From: Hexactinellida sp. DTS-2022
Lineage: Eukaryota > Porifera > Hexactinellida
NCBI GenBank assembly: GCA_028753945.1
Contig: JAPNXP010000012.1
Span: 2,046,001 to 2,110,000, forward strand
Direction of reading: 5' to 3'
Length of the DNA: 64,000 bases
How positions within the stretch are numbered: the first letter of the stretch is position 1; each line of letters begins with the position of its first letter. Below, piece by piece: positions 54,301 to 64,000 of this stretch. The notes below the pieces were generated by a model. That model did no database searches and was not told where the DNA came from. It saw nothing but the letters and a program-made list of their open reading frames with translations. Both the position numbers and the translations under genes were made by a program.

Positions 54301-55739
54301 TTTATAAGATGGTAAAAAAATTCCTAGTTCCAGGGGGTGTGCCACTGTGGAATTCAGTATAGTATATAGAATTAGTTGTCTTTACGTAGATTCCTATACT
54401 AGATATATAACTGTCGATGTTATAAACTGTCAGTGTATTATACAGCCATTTGTAAATACGCTTTTAATCCTGGTCTGATACAATTTACATACGCCTAATT
54501 ATCAAATTAATGTTACGGTATAGGAGAGGATTCAACATTTTCGCACTCCTAAATTTAAATTTTCCAAAAATCATGCTCCAAAGTAGCGTCTCGCGCTCCT
54601 GGATACTTCCTTGTAAACTGTCACATTTATAAACTATAGGAATCCGTACTTTTATCTGTTGCATTGATCGGTTAGAGTTTGTAAATTGTAAACTTACCTT
54701 AGTTTATCATTGCAACGCCCTCACCCAGAGTTTATAAAGGTGTCAAGAAGTGATAACTATAGGTGGCAGATATTAATGTAGGGATCCCATGATGGTATGG
54801 TGTTCATATTTTAAAAATCCAAACTAGTAGGTTTGTTAATCCAAAATATAGTTTCCCAAATGTATTCAAATTACTGTTTAACGAAGTATTTGTTTACTTT
54901 ACATAATCGGTTCTAAACTTATATGAACTCAAATATGTAAACTATTCGTATTGCTCTCATAAATGTTACTATCAAATACAAACCTACAATCCAAGTTTCA
55001 ATTCATTAAATTTCAAATCTTTGGTTCCAAATACCGATAGTTCCAGTTAAGGTGGTTCATTAGAAATTTATATCGTTGTATACTTACTCTGATGCTGGGC
55101 GGCGGGAGGTTGGGGCCAGGTCACCCCTGTGGCCCACCTCTGGTGGGGTGCAGGCTTAAAATTATTGTTGGTGTGCCCCAGACATGATTTTCTGCTCATA
55201 TACATTTGGTGGTTTGTCATATTTCAAGGATATTGCCTCATTAACTGATAATGAGCTCATTTTCTTTGACATATCATTTACGTCAAACTGCTCTGTCTAC
55301 ATTAATTTTGACCATTTATTTGAATTCTACTTCCCAAACTAGAAATGTAGAGATTTACAATAATTTATTGCATGTCTAGAATGATATAAAATCGCCTCAC
55401 TGTTGTCTATAAAATGCAAGATCGAATACTTTTGTCTGTATATACGATTTCCAGGCTTGCGTTTTAATGCTATAATATGTTATTCAAGCATGCGTCACTA
55501 TTCTGGACTATCCATCATCATAACAATTAATATTAAATATTTTTTCCCTCTTTGTGCAAATAACCCTCTGAGTTATCATAGTACTAGTACAATTTATCCT
55601 GTTTGACGATCAATGTGGATATTTTAACTGCAAATATTTAGATGATTTAAAGAATTAGTTCGCATCACACCAAGTGTGGCCGTTCACCATATACTACTGT
55701 CTAATGACTCTAATCTATTTAAAATATTCTCATTTATAG
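54301..55739. other. End of intron 2, mostly unrecognised
   Basis: 54480-54605 (GGTATAGGAGAGGATTC, GCGCTCCTGG) is the inverse of 3300-3410, an old dispersed repeat. 55080-55180 is GGTGGGG-rich and MITE-like. Nothing coding seen before the acceptor at 55739. Confidence 0.35.
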
Positions 55740-56102
55740 GCATCTTTACCTGAACTACATTCAGAAGAAAGCAGATTAGATTCATTTGATATTGGTGACA
55801 TTTTGTGGAATCCTGTTCATTTTGAAGATTCTGAATTACAAATGTATCTCAAAGCATCAAGAAGTGTAGCAATGCATGCAGGTTGGTGCTTAAGAGGAAG
55901 AATAGAAGACGGTCTTTTGGCAATGCAAAGTGATTCTTTAGCACAACAATCATATGACATTTTACATGTTTCAGATTATTGCACCCGTACAGCGCTAAAA
56001 AAGTTGGTAGATTTTCCAAATGCTTATGAAATGATATATGAAAAGACTTGGAGTAGAGATGAAATTAAAAACTTTCAAAAGGGTATCAAGAAATATGGAA
56101 AG
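55740..56102 (+). CDS. RERE-like: RERE-like exon 3: ELM2 and first half of SANT
   Basis: This exon encodes residues 256-376. It begins ASLPEL straight after the acceptor, matching RERE AKLPDL after SHQ. ELM2 continues with ILWNPVHFEDSELQMYLKA and SRSVAMHAGWC (RERE: [29 protein letters not shown]). The helix LHVSDYCTRTALKKLV corresponds to LHESGYDAGKALQRLV. SANT begins KTWSRDEIKNFQKGIKKYGK (RERE: [20 protein letters not shown]) and is cut at AAG|GTGATT in phase 0, so the exon bearing the last SANT helix is still missing. A TTG inside the exon (55803) is not a start. ELM2-SANT is the HDAC-recruiting module of this family. Confidence 0.9.
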
Positions 56103-56373
56103 GTGATTGAGAATTTTTTTTCTTCTATTAATTTGGGTATGAGTTCTAATATCTCCTGTTAACTTTACTATACACTTAGTTCATTTTTAACTAAATCGTG
56201 TTTTTAAATATATTTTTCGTTATATGATGACATGCTAAAGGTAATAACTATTTCAATATTTTTTTATTAATTTGCATTTTTTCACTTATAAATAAATAAT
56301 TTCTTATTTCTGCCGATAAAAATTCTTGTTATTTAATGTTTTTAAAGGATTTTTCGTACTTATGGCTTCCAAT

Positions 56374-56558
56374 CAGGGTTTCATCCAGGCGTATACGACG
56401 CGCCTCCAGGTGCGTAATTTCAAAGGGAAACTTTTCTAGGCGAGTGAAAATCGAGAGATGCTCCCATAGACGTAATACAAATTGAGTATTTTAGGCGCGT
56501 GTGAGCGCGCTCGAACTTAATCTAGGCGCGCGGGAAATTTTGCCTGGATGAAAGCCTG
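56374..56558. mobile_element. CAGGGTTTCATCCAGGC-family hAT-like MITE, copy 2
   Basis: 185 bp, CAGGGTTTCATCCAGGCG to CCTGGATGAAAGCCTG, TSD CTTCCAAT / CTTCCAGT (7 of 8). Internal GGCGCG palindromes and ATCGAGAGATGCTCCCATAG are shared with the other copies. Confidence 0.8.
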
Positions 56559-56809
56559 CTTCCAGTGTGTTTATGTTACAAGCCTTGTGAAATTTTTCCA
56601 TTCTGTTTAATACAAATCCATGTTACTAGATTTCTCCCATATAAATCGGTAAACCTTGGTGGCTTGTTCACTTTCTACTTACATTTAGCTTAACAAATTA
56701 ATACTCTAAATATTTCTATATTCCGTAATCGGTATTCACAATTCAAAAAATTCAAAATTGCAGCTATGCCGACTGTATGTTATGTTTTTGAATTTTAATC
56801 GATTTGTTT

Positions 56810-57060
56810 ACATATTTTTGTGAACAACAACAAATTAATATTTATAATAGGATTTTTTAATGCGAATTTCGTTTTCAGCATACTTGTTCACCTAATATAC
56901 CCGTTGAAAGCTATCTTCCGAGGTTAATTATCAGTAATTTGTCTGTCTATTTTTGTAAACAACAACAACAAATGTATAACCCCAGGTGCAAATTAGACGG
57001 TCACTCCACACATACTTGCCAAGTTTCAGCCCTCAATGTCTAAAGATGTGTCCAGGGCAC
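56810..57060. repeat. Fragments of two repeat families side by side
   Basis: 56810-56975 has two core units of the hairpin-cluster repeat (TTGTTTACATATTTTTGTG, CAGCATACTTGTTCACC). 56980-57060 is the inverse of 19960-20040 (AACCCCAGGTGCAAATTA, GGTCACTCCAC). Confidence 0.55.
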
Positions 57061-58029
57061 CTTCTACGGAGATATATGATATGACTTCAGCAATATTTTT
57101 TGAGATAATGAGAATATTTGCACTAATTCTCTATCTGGTAATAATCTCATTATCTCAAAAAATATTGAAGTTAGGCCTAGAAAATGTATTATCAATGAAT
57201 AGGAAGTTACCTATTGCGGATAGATCAGTATTAGCATAGTTTACATAAAATTGATAGTTTTTGAGTTAAGGCTCATTATAAGAAATATGCATTTCCCTGG
57301 CAACCGAGGAATGTGTCAACATTCCATTTATAATTTCGATATATTTCATTCAACTAGTCATGGACATCCTCATGCTCCAATTTTGAACATTTACAAAGCG
57401 TTTAACTATGTTAAAAGAAGGCTATAAAAACACGAAAATTCCCACGAAAAATAGCGATTACGTAATCAAATGGTGATATATCACAATTCTAAGGTGTGTT
57501 ATATATGCCTTGATATCATGTTCTTAACTTCCTATATAATTATAATGCATTTCTCAAGGCTGTCATTACTAGCTATTGAGATAAAGATATGACAGCTAAT
57601 AATCAATGGACTTTAAGTAATCCATGGTTCGGAGTAGTAGTAAGGCCTTATATAACGAAGGTCACGTCTGTTCTTATTAGCATAAATATTCAACAATCAG
57701 GCGCTGATTAGTATTTCCCAATTTATTTTTTATGTCCTTATACGTATATACCTATGGCTAGGACTCACGGATATAAATAGACAGCTTAGGGGCACAGCCA
57801 TACTCTGAAACAATAGCATTACTGTTTTGTGGGTCACTAGCGGTCACCTAAATATTACCCATATGATTCCCCGTAATATAATCGACCTGTGTATAGGGCC
57901 TTTGACATTTTTTATAGGCGACTAAATTCAGTTTGAGCTCAATCATGCACATACATTACTCAATTTGCATTAAGTCTATTGGAGTATGTATTTAAATACA
58001 ACCGGCATTGATTTTGAAAAGGCATGTGT
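57061..58029. other. Stretch without recognised features
   Basis: A short inverted pair, GATAATGAGAATATTTG (57102) against AATAATCTCATTATC (57139), forms a hairpin-like segment. Otherwise nothing family-like; the frame at 57036 runs through repeat sequence. Confidence 0.3.
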
Positions 58030-58124
58030 TAGAATACAAGCGAGGGCCGCAGGCCCGAGTGCAAGTTGTAAGAACACGAGTAGCGCTGACGAGCAGCTTG
58101 TATTAATAAATCTCGATTGTTTTT

Positions 58125-58184
<60 letters not shown>

Positions 58185-58509
58185 TCCGGATTGTATTAAA
58201 GTGATGGGGGAATCGAAACCGCATTTATATATTAGATATAAACTAACTACCAAATGTTATTATAGATAAACAAGTATGCAGAATTCGAATTGCGGATTTA
58301 TAAATTAATAAGATTAATATTTGTTGTTGTTGTTACACAAAATATATATATTTTGTAAAATTTATGAAAATTAAAATATAACTATCCCAAATAATGTTTA
58401 CTTATAAAATCAATGGTTTAGTGTAGCGTAAGGCCGCAAAGCGGCCGTTAACTTTAGGTGCGTAGCACCGATCTATCGCAAAGCGACCGAGACCGAAGGG
58501 CTCGTAATA
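58030..58509. mobile_element. HINE/Helentron-like hairpin-cluster repeat, copy e
   Basis: Left cap ACAAGCGAGGGCCGCAGGCC to GACGAGCAGCTTGTATTA, then AATCTCGATTG, a long (GT)n tract (58130-58180), GTCCGGATTGTATTAAAGTG, one core unit, and the right end GGCCGCAAAGCGGCC, GGTGCGTAGCACC, GTCGC-like ATCGCAAAGCGACC, CGAGACCGAAGGGCTCGTA. Confidence 0.68.
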
Positions 58510-58808
58510 TATTATACTAATATTACTAAAATATTATTAGTTTAAAGCAAAACTCAAGCTTATCATCTGTATTAATTTTAATTTAGTATATTATTATTTG
58601 AAAATGGGGGAAATAGCAGAGTTTGCCTTGGAAATCGGGGAATCAGTCTTAATTAAGTTTAGTATTAATTTAATGAAAGATATTAATGAATCATTTTGTT
58701 TGAGTACCTAAAGAATAAATACAGTCTGCAATGCTAATTTCCTTGCAGATTAATCTAAATCACAAAGTGCAAACTGTGAAATTATGGCAAAATTTTCATG
58801 TTGTGTGT

Positions 58809-59945
58809 TTATTGCGTCTTTGTTTTTTTTATATTTACTTGTTCGACTGCACTTTTTTCTCTCTTTTGTACAGGACGGCCTTTTCCTTTTAAAAAAATAA
58901 TGCATGTATCTTGTTGGGTATGCCCACTCATCTTCCAATCTTCCTTTATAAGTTTATGTCTTATTTCTTTTATTGTTTCACGCAATTTATTAGTATTTTC
59001 TTGTGAAATCGATGCTACATGAGCTAAATTCTTAAAATCTGCACAAAGGATTGTGAATCTATCATCTCTGGTCGTATTTGGTGTTTCTCCCTGTTCGACT
59101 GTGGGGTGTGAAATGTATAAATTTTGAATATATTCGTTCATTTGGAGATCTGTCTTTGAAAACCAGATCTGGGAAATGACTTCTTAGGAATATGTTCTAT
59201 TTGTTTGTGTATATAAAGGCGGATCATATGCCTACATGGAAGTCGCCAGCAACATGGGAAGAGCCAAGTACAGGATGTTAGAGTAGTCTGTCTCTTAGTC
59301 TCATACCAATTAAGATCTTTGGAACTCAAGGATAGAGCTAGATCACAAACTTGTAAATCTGTATCAGTAAAAGGTTCTGTATATTTTCATTCGCTAGATT
59401 TGAGCTTGAGGAAGAGGTTAAGCTTGAATTATTTGAAGCTTGAAATTGTATTGTGTAGGTGATCTCCTCTTCAGCCATGTGTTCCTGCGAGGTTCTTTCA
59501 GCAAATATCTGATAATCTATTATTGAATAGTTTAAACAGCGGGAAATCTGAGACTTTAATAATTTCTGTGCAAAAGGACTAATACGATTTTTGAATTGCT
59601 GTTCAATTGGGTGGCATAAATTACATTCAGTTGCTTGTCTCATGAGAAGGCGAGTGGAAATTCCCTCTCCTTTTTCAGCTATGCTCAGCCGATGTTCTTC
59701 TAACTTTTTTGCAAGATCTACTAGTAATGTATGAGCTGTCAGAAATGTTTAATTGCTGAATGGACTGCCTCTGCGCGTTGTGTAGAATAAACTCCCAGAG
59801 TAAAATGGCGCCAAGTCCATCTAGCACCCATTGTTCTTTACGATTATACAGAGCCTTTAACCATCTATTCTTCGCCTCATAAATACTTGAATGTACGGAA
59901 TCTTCACGATTTTGGATTAAAGATAATAACCCTTCCCATTCTGAA
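58809..59945 (-). pseudogene. MULE-type transposase with SWIM-like finger
   Basis: Reading the minus strand: FDSEWEGLLSLIQNREDSVH, YEAKNRWLKALYNRKEQWVL, HFTLGVYSTQRAEAVHSAIK (MULE C-terminal NNr.E..N.. equivalent), LVDLAKKLEEH, MRQATECNLCHP, then SCTWLF and RLPCRHMIRLYI, the C-x-C ... C-x-H of a SWIM finger with the second Cys replaced by Trp. The tail has FLKGKGRPVQKREKSAVEQ, the usual basic end. Frame changes and stops make it inactive. Upstream it is interrupted by the minisatellite at 59950. It lies antisense to the RERE-like gene, after its last visible exon. Confidence 0.65.
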
Positions 59946-59949
59946 TCAA

Positions 59950-60365
59950 ATAAATAGCTCTATGTACAATACAGGGCTCTTGTACAATAAAGGGCTTTGT
60001 GTACATTAAAGGGCTCTGTGTACAATATAGGGCTCTATGTACAATAAAGGGCTCTATGTACAATAAAGGGCTTTGTGTACAATAAAGGGCTCTGTGTACA
60101 ATACAGGGTTCTGTGTACAATAAAGGGCTCTGTGTACAACAAAGTACTTCGAGTACAATTAAAAACTGGGGATAGCTAAAAGGCTCTGTATATAATAAAG
60201 GGCTCTGTGTACAAAAAGGGCTCTATGTACAATAAAGGGCTTTGTGCACAATATAGGGCTCTATGTACAATTCAGGGCTCTATGTACAATAAAGGGCTTT
60301 GTGTACAATAAAGGGCTCTGTGTGCAATATAGGGCTCTGTGTACAAAAATGGGCTCTGTGACGTT
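59950..60365. repeat. 20-bp minisatellite GGGCTCTGTGTACAATAAA
   Basis: About 19 units of GGGCTCTGTGTACAATAAA with C/T and G/A variants, one gap of other sequence at 60140-60185. An inverted piece CACAGAGCCCATTTTGAC lies at 60516-60533, so the array may be one end of an inserted element of about 580 bp inside the MULE gene. The ORFs on both strands here are repeat translations. Confidence 0.8.
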
Positions 60366-60532
60366 TATCCGATTATTATCCGATTACTATAATTCTCTTA
60401 TATTCAACTTCCTCTGTAATTTTCCTCACTCAATTTCTGTTTGACTCAGATTTCCATTGACTTTACATTTTTTTTTTAATTTTCGATTTAATTTCCATTA
60501 TAATTCGCCTGTTGTCACAGAGCCCATTTTGA

Positions 60533-60796
60533 CTAGGTTTCCTCTTCTAACTCATTAAATAGGGTTGAAAGTACAGCGAAATTAGCTTCAGGAGATGTAG
60601 ACGTTATAATGTTTTGAAACGAAGAGGATTGACTTGCTTCCAAATCTTCGCTTGTGGACGTGTTGCCATCATCTGTACAAGATATGTCTTGGAAATGGTT
60701 TGCTGATGATAACTGATAATTTGGAAAATTAATCGAATTTAGATAAGCATCATCATCTATCGTTAATACTAATGAATTGTTAGCCTTTGCTTCCAT
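60533..60796 (-). CDS. Acidic 87-residue frame, possible N-terminus of the MULE gene
   Basis: MEAKANNSLVLTIDDDAYLN opens an Asp/Ser-rich chain that ends FAVLSTLFNELEEET. It sits upstream, on the same strand, of the MULE-SWIM remnant and just outside the minisatellite. That position and an open frame suggest it could be the disordered N-terminus of that transposase. No family motif is seen, so this is inference. Confidence 0.35.
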   Translation of the reverse strand: MEAKANNSLVLTIDDDAYLNSINFPNYQLSSANHFQDISCTDDGNTSTSEDLEASQSSSFQNIITSTSPEANFAVLSTLFNELEEET

Positions 60797-61978
60797 ACAA
60801 ATATAAATATACTTGATATATTATTGAAATAAATTATCTAAGTTACGAATATGTTTATGGAGTAAATATGTTACCAAACATTCCATACATATAGTAAAGT
60901 ATGATTAATTAAAAGGACTATTACTAATAATATAACACTTTAGGTGTGATTAATGAATTACGCAATTATCACAAATTTCATTCGTTAACTGCAACCATAT
61001 AAATGAACAATTGCAAAAGTGATGTAATTATATTTACTGACTATATTAGTTTAGATGAGAATTGAGAAGTTAAAGTCATTAAGTCATATCATATATTTGC
61101 TAGTACAGTTACTGGTAACTGACTTCAGTTACCAGTAACTCAGCTCCATATAAGTAATCTGTACATTTAATACAAGTAACTAAATTCAAACTATACTTCT
61201 GACAACCACAAAACCAATAAAGGAGTACATTCCAAAAATCTTTTACAATAAGTACTTGTAATCGTGGTAATAAAATCAAAACACTCATCAAAATAGCACA
61301 ATTCCTGGAATTGTAAAAACCAGAAACATATTGTGGATTAATTAATCCATAAAACATAACACCGTCTACCCAAAACTGACATTCAGTTGTATTGAACGTA
61401 ATACAGACATTAACTATTCAGAGAACTAAGATTGTATTCTGGGAATCTCTTTTCAACGGCCAATGATGTATTCTGGCTAACACCTCTTGGGTTCCGTAAA
61501 ATTGTACCTCCATTAAAAGTGTCGGCAATGGAAATCCTAGATAAACCTCTGACAAATGCATCCACGAGTCTGATATCTTGTGTTTTCTTCCATACCGCCT
61601 GTGCCTATAAAATACTCCACATCCTTTTCAAGATTCTTGTGAAAAAGCTCTTTCTAATTCCAGTACCATTCCCTTGACAGATACTAGATGGAAGTCATGT
61701 ATAATTTTGCAAACTTCACTTAGAACCAATTAATAATCAATTCGAGATTCATTGACAATAGATTGTCCAAGTCCATTTAGTAACATTTTCCCACTATCCT
61801 TAATTGTGAAACTGCATCCTCTACAATCATTCAATGTTGACTTTCCTCTTTGGCTCCCAGTTCTTACAATTTCATACTCAATCTCTGTGTTTTTCCGAAA
61901 GATGAGCATTAACATTGCACAACATCATCATTCAGATAATCTTCTTGGTTATATTTTAGAAATATAAACTATCCCAAA
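60797..61978. other. Stretch with a perfect hairpin and a possible FLYWCH scrap
   Basis: 61107-61140 is a 16-bp perfect inverted repeat with a 2-nt loop (AGTTACTGGTAACTGA). On the minus strand at 61880-61790, RTGSQRGKSTLNDCRGCSFT resembles the start of a FLYWCH finger (sQrGk.kL...g..yt), weakly. The other minus-strand frames down to 61109 are not recognised. Confidence 0.3.
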
Positions 61979-62164
61979 CAGGGATTCAGCCAGGATTTAT
62001 GCAACGCGCCTGGAGGCGCGTGAATTTGGAAGGAAATTTTTCTAGGCGCGCGAAAATCGAGAGATGCTCCCATAGACTTTATACAAAATGAGTAATTTAG
62101 GCGCGTGTGAACGAGCTCAAACTAAATATAGCCGCGCAGGAAATTTAGTTTGGATGAAAGCCTG
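61979..62164. mobile_element. CAGGGTTTCATCCAGGC-family hAT-like MITE, copy 3
   Basis: 186 bp, CAGGGATTCAGCCAGG to TTGGATGAAAGCCTG, TSD ATCCCAAA / ATCCCATT (6 of 8). It shares GGCGCGCGAAAATCGAGAG with the copies at 26296 and 56374. Confidence 0.75.
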
Positions 62165-62439
62165 ATCCCATTATTGAAGAGCTCCCATTTGAGTTCAAAA
62201 TTGAATCATTATTGTTTTTAGAGTTCCGATGGATTGTGAGAATTGTTGGGAGATGTACAATGCATTTTGATGTTAGCATTGGGATTATGCCAATATGGAT
62301 ATAGATTGATTTAAAAATTGATCTCTTTTTTCCGATGAGTTATTAATTGGCAAGTGTTGATTTGGGACGAGTTGGTATTTTTTCGCGAATAGATTTAAGA
62401 CGAGTTTGTATTTGGCACGAGTTAACTTGGGACGATTTT

Positions 62440-63490
62440 TACTGTGACGACGACTATACTAGTAAAGTGGCCTAGTATTGTAATGACTGCCTTGGTTAGT
62501 TATTATTAGTCCGTAGATCCTCTACAGAACAGAACTTTATTTACTAAGACCTGAAATTTTCTGGATAGGTGTCTCATGGGTTACTGTTGTGCACCTGGGG
62601 TCACAACTTTTGCTTTCATCTTTTTTGACACATTTTACACCTGTTTTATGTTAGAAAAGGAACAATAAATAGTGCCCGGATATTCAATTTATATACATAC
62701 AATGGAGAATTAAATTCTATACCTTTTTACAGTGCACTATTTTCAAATTGGTTTTAGTTTGTGCCATAATTGAGTTGCTAATTTCATTTGTTTACTAGCA
62801 CTTCAGTTTAATTCAAAGTGTTAAATCTAATTCTATTGTTTCATCTTGTGATAATTAAATTGATTCAACTTTTGAGATCGATTAGGCTTCTATTTTCTAA
62901 TTGAAAACTAAGATTCTACATTCTATAACAATGCGATTATGTGATTATATTTCCTTCTGCAAGAATACTCTTGCACTATAAACATCTAAATAATTCAGTC
63001 TGTATTTTGACAATATAGACGCTTCCTATTTGTTTATTAGGGGTTATCGAGTGTGGGAATTGTAATATGGTAGCCTAATTAATCTTATTTAATATTTATA
63101 ACAAACAATTAAGCTTAATAATTTTTATGTTGACATTGAAATTGGTGTTAAATTATTATCTATTTTTTCAACTAATTCGCTAAATATCATACATATCAGA
63201 GTTTTATAAGATAGAAACAAACTTCCAAGTTATCAATTGATCCTTATGCAACTTAACACCTTTATAAATGGTTCTTGGCACCTTGAGGTGATGATGAGAT
63301 CGTTAAAACATGTGTTTTACAATTTTATGAATTATATATTTCGAATGGGTTGGTTGGTATTGGGTGAACTCCCATCACGCACATCGAAAATGCTGACTCT
63401 CACCTATTATATTCTATTGAAACTTGAACTTCTCTGGAATGCAGTGAGCTCAAACGAAACTTCCAACTCAATAATGGTTCCGACTTGATT
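62440..63490 (+). repeat. Dispersed repeat family with 18-bp palindrome, copy 3 (longest)
   Basis: Starts TTACTGTGACGACGACTATA, then GCACCTGGGGTCACAAC, TTAAATCTAATTCTATTG, GCAAGAATACTCTTGC, GATAGAAACAAACTTCC, CACCTTGAGGTGATGATGA. The same block order occurs at 19815 and, inverted, at 47560. The 83-codon frame at 63237 is within the repeat and not a gene. Confidence 0.6.
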
Positions 63491-64000
63491 GAAAATTCAA
63501 CTGTTTCCAATTCTGATTTTTGGAATACAAGCCTAACTTTGGCTCTCTTAAACAAGTTGAGGTTTCCACTCGTCTCCTAGTTAAGGCGTTATTCTCACAT
63601 TTGGGAAGTGCGAAAATTTATTTAATTTCACATAATTCGCATCCTCTGCGAGATAATACTGAAAATTTAATTTAAGATATATTTAATGATGCGGACATTA
63701 TGTCACACCATATTGTCGTAATGCTTATAGCTTACTCATTATCGAATGATCATGTAATGCTTATATTTTCATAATGTTAAATTTGACTATTTTATGCCTT
63801 TTAGGTACCCAGAATTAGGAGTGGCCACTATTCCGGGGTGACCTTTAGGCGAAGTTTGTACTCCGTTATGTAGGAGTACAAACATGCGCGGCGCAAGGTT
63901 TTTCGAACAAGGGGGGGGGAACAACCAATTTTTCTTGGGACAGCTTTCCCATCCGTCAGAATTTATCTGAAAACAATGGAGCTACGATGAATTTGTCAAA
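63491..64000. other. Dispersed repeat fragment at the window edge
   Basis: 63540-63780 contains the inverse of segments at 52105 (AACAAGTTGAGGTTTCCAC) and of GATAATGAGTAAGC / GGTGTGAC at 17860-17885. After 63790 nothing is recognised except a run of nine G at 63911. Confidence 0.4.

Larger units (their letters stand above)
30224..56102 (+). other. RERE-like: RERE/Atrophin-family host gene, span of the three exons found
   Basis: Exons 30224-30631, 42757-43113 and 55740-56102 join in phase 0 at every junction to give 376 residues. They follow the vertebrate RERE / insect Grunge order of BAH, ELM2, SANT. Donors are GAG|GTATTC, CAG|GTAATT and AAG|GTGATT; acceptors are CCCTAG|ATT and TTATAG|GCA. 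The family consists of nuclear corepressors: ELM2-SANT recruits HDAC1/2 and the BAH domain reads chromatin. Intron 1 is 12,125 bp and intron 2 is 12,626 bp, both packed with DNA transposons. The gene stays open at 56103. The rest of SANT, the GATA-type finger and the atrophin region are not visible before 64000, so they probably lie beyond the window. Confidence 0.88.

Noticed and set aside
57976-58253. Three frames over a (GT)n tract rich in Thr-His or Val-Cys
   Set aside because: They are microsatellite translations inside the hairpin-cluster repeat.
59917-60444. Frames with repeated CIVHRALY or VQYRALCT units
   Set aside because: They are translations of the 20-bp minisatellite on both strands, not a repeat protein.

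Overview
The window is nuclear DNA from an animal, probably an invertebrate; the species cannot be fixed from sequence alone. The evidence is AT-rich DNA, spliceosomal introns of about 12 kb, and one clear metazoan host gene. Almost everything else is DNA transposons, mostly broken copies and short non-autonomous relatives (MITEs), many with target-site duplications (TSDs) still legible. I saw no reverse transcriptase, LTR, capsid or LINE signature.

Host gene. A RERE/Atrophin-family chromatin corepressor runs on the + strand. Three exons join in phase 0 (30224-30631, 42757-43113, 55740-56102). They encode a basic N-terminus, a BAH domain, an ELM2 domain and the first half of a SANT domain. 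The gene is still open at the last donor, and I found no further exon before 64000. Introns 1 and 2 (12.1 and 12.6 kb) are filled with transposons.

Region 1-22 kb. It starts with a P/THAP9-type transposase remnant (530-1290), then a run of MITEs, some nested three deep. Two inverted minisatellite arrays (5.55 and 12.65 kb) bracket a composite holding a PIF/Harbinger remnant, a hAT (DUF4371) remnant and a 3.67-kb transposon with about 400-bp terminal inverted repeats (TIRs). That transposon encodes a roughly 720-residue protein of a family I cannot name. Two Mutator-like (MULE) remnants follow; the second carries a C-terminal RING finger.

Region 22-30 kb. Two P-superfamily elements with THAP domains lie head to head. 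Their duplicated target sites are only 18 bp apart. One contains two further MITEs, and a third sits exactly at its end.

Region 30-64 kb. Within and beyond the host gene lie a MULE C-terminal fragment, a hAT with a BED finger, several copies of a Helentron/HINE-like repeat whose end is a cluster of tiny hairpins, a second FLYWCH-MULE-RING element, a Harbinger-type Myb/SANT fragment, a tandem pair of pogo-like MITEs, a remnant of the invertebrate 'FTGCDT' protein family, and a MULE with a SWIM-type finger interrupted by a 20-bp minisatellite.

The strongest candidates for something under-described are the repeated fusion of a RING finger to a FLYWCH-MULE transposase, the unclassified long-TIR transposon, and the hairpin-cluster repeat.
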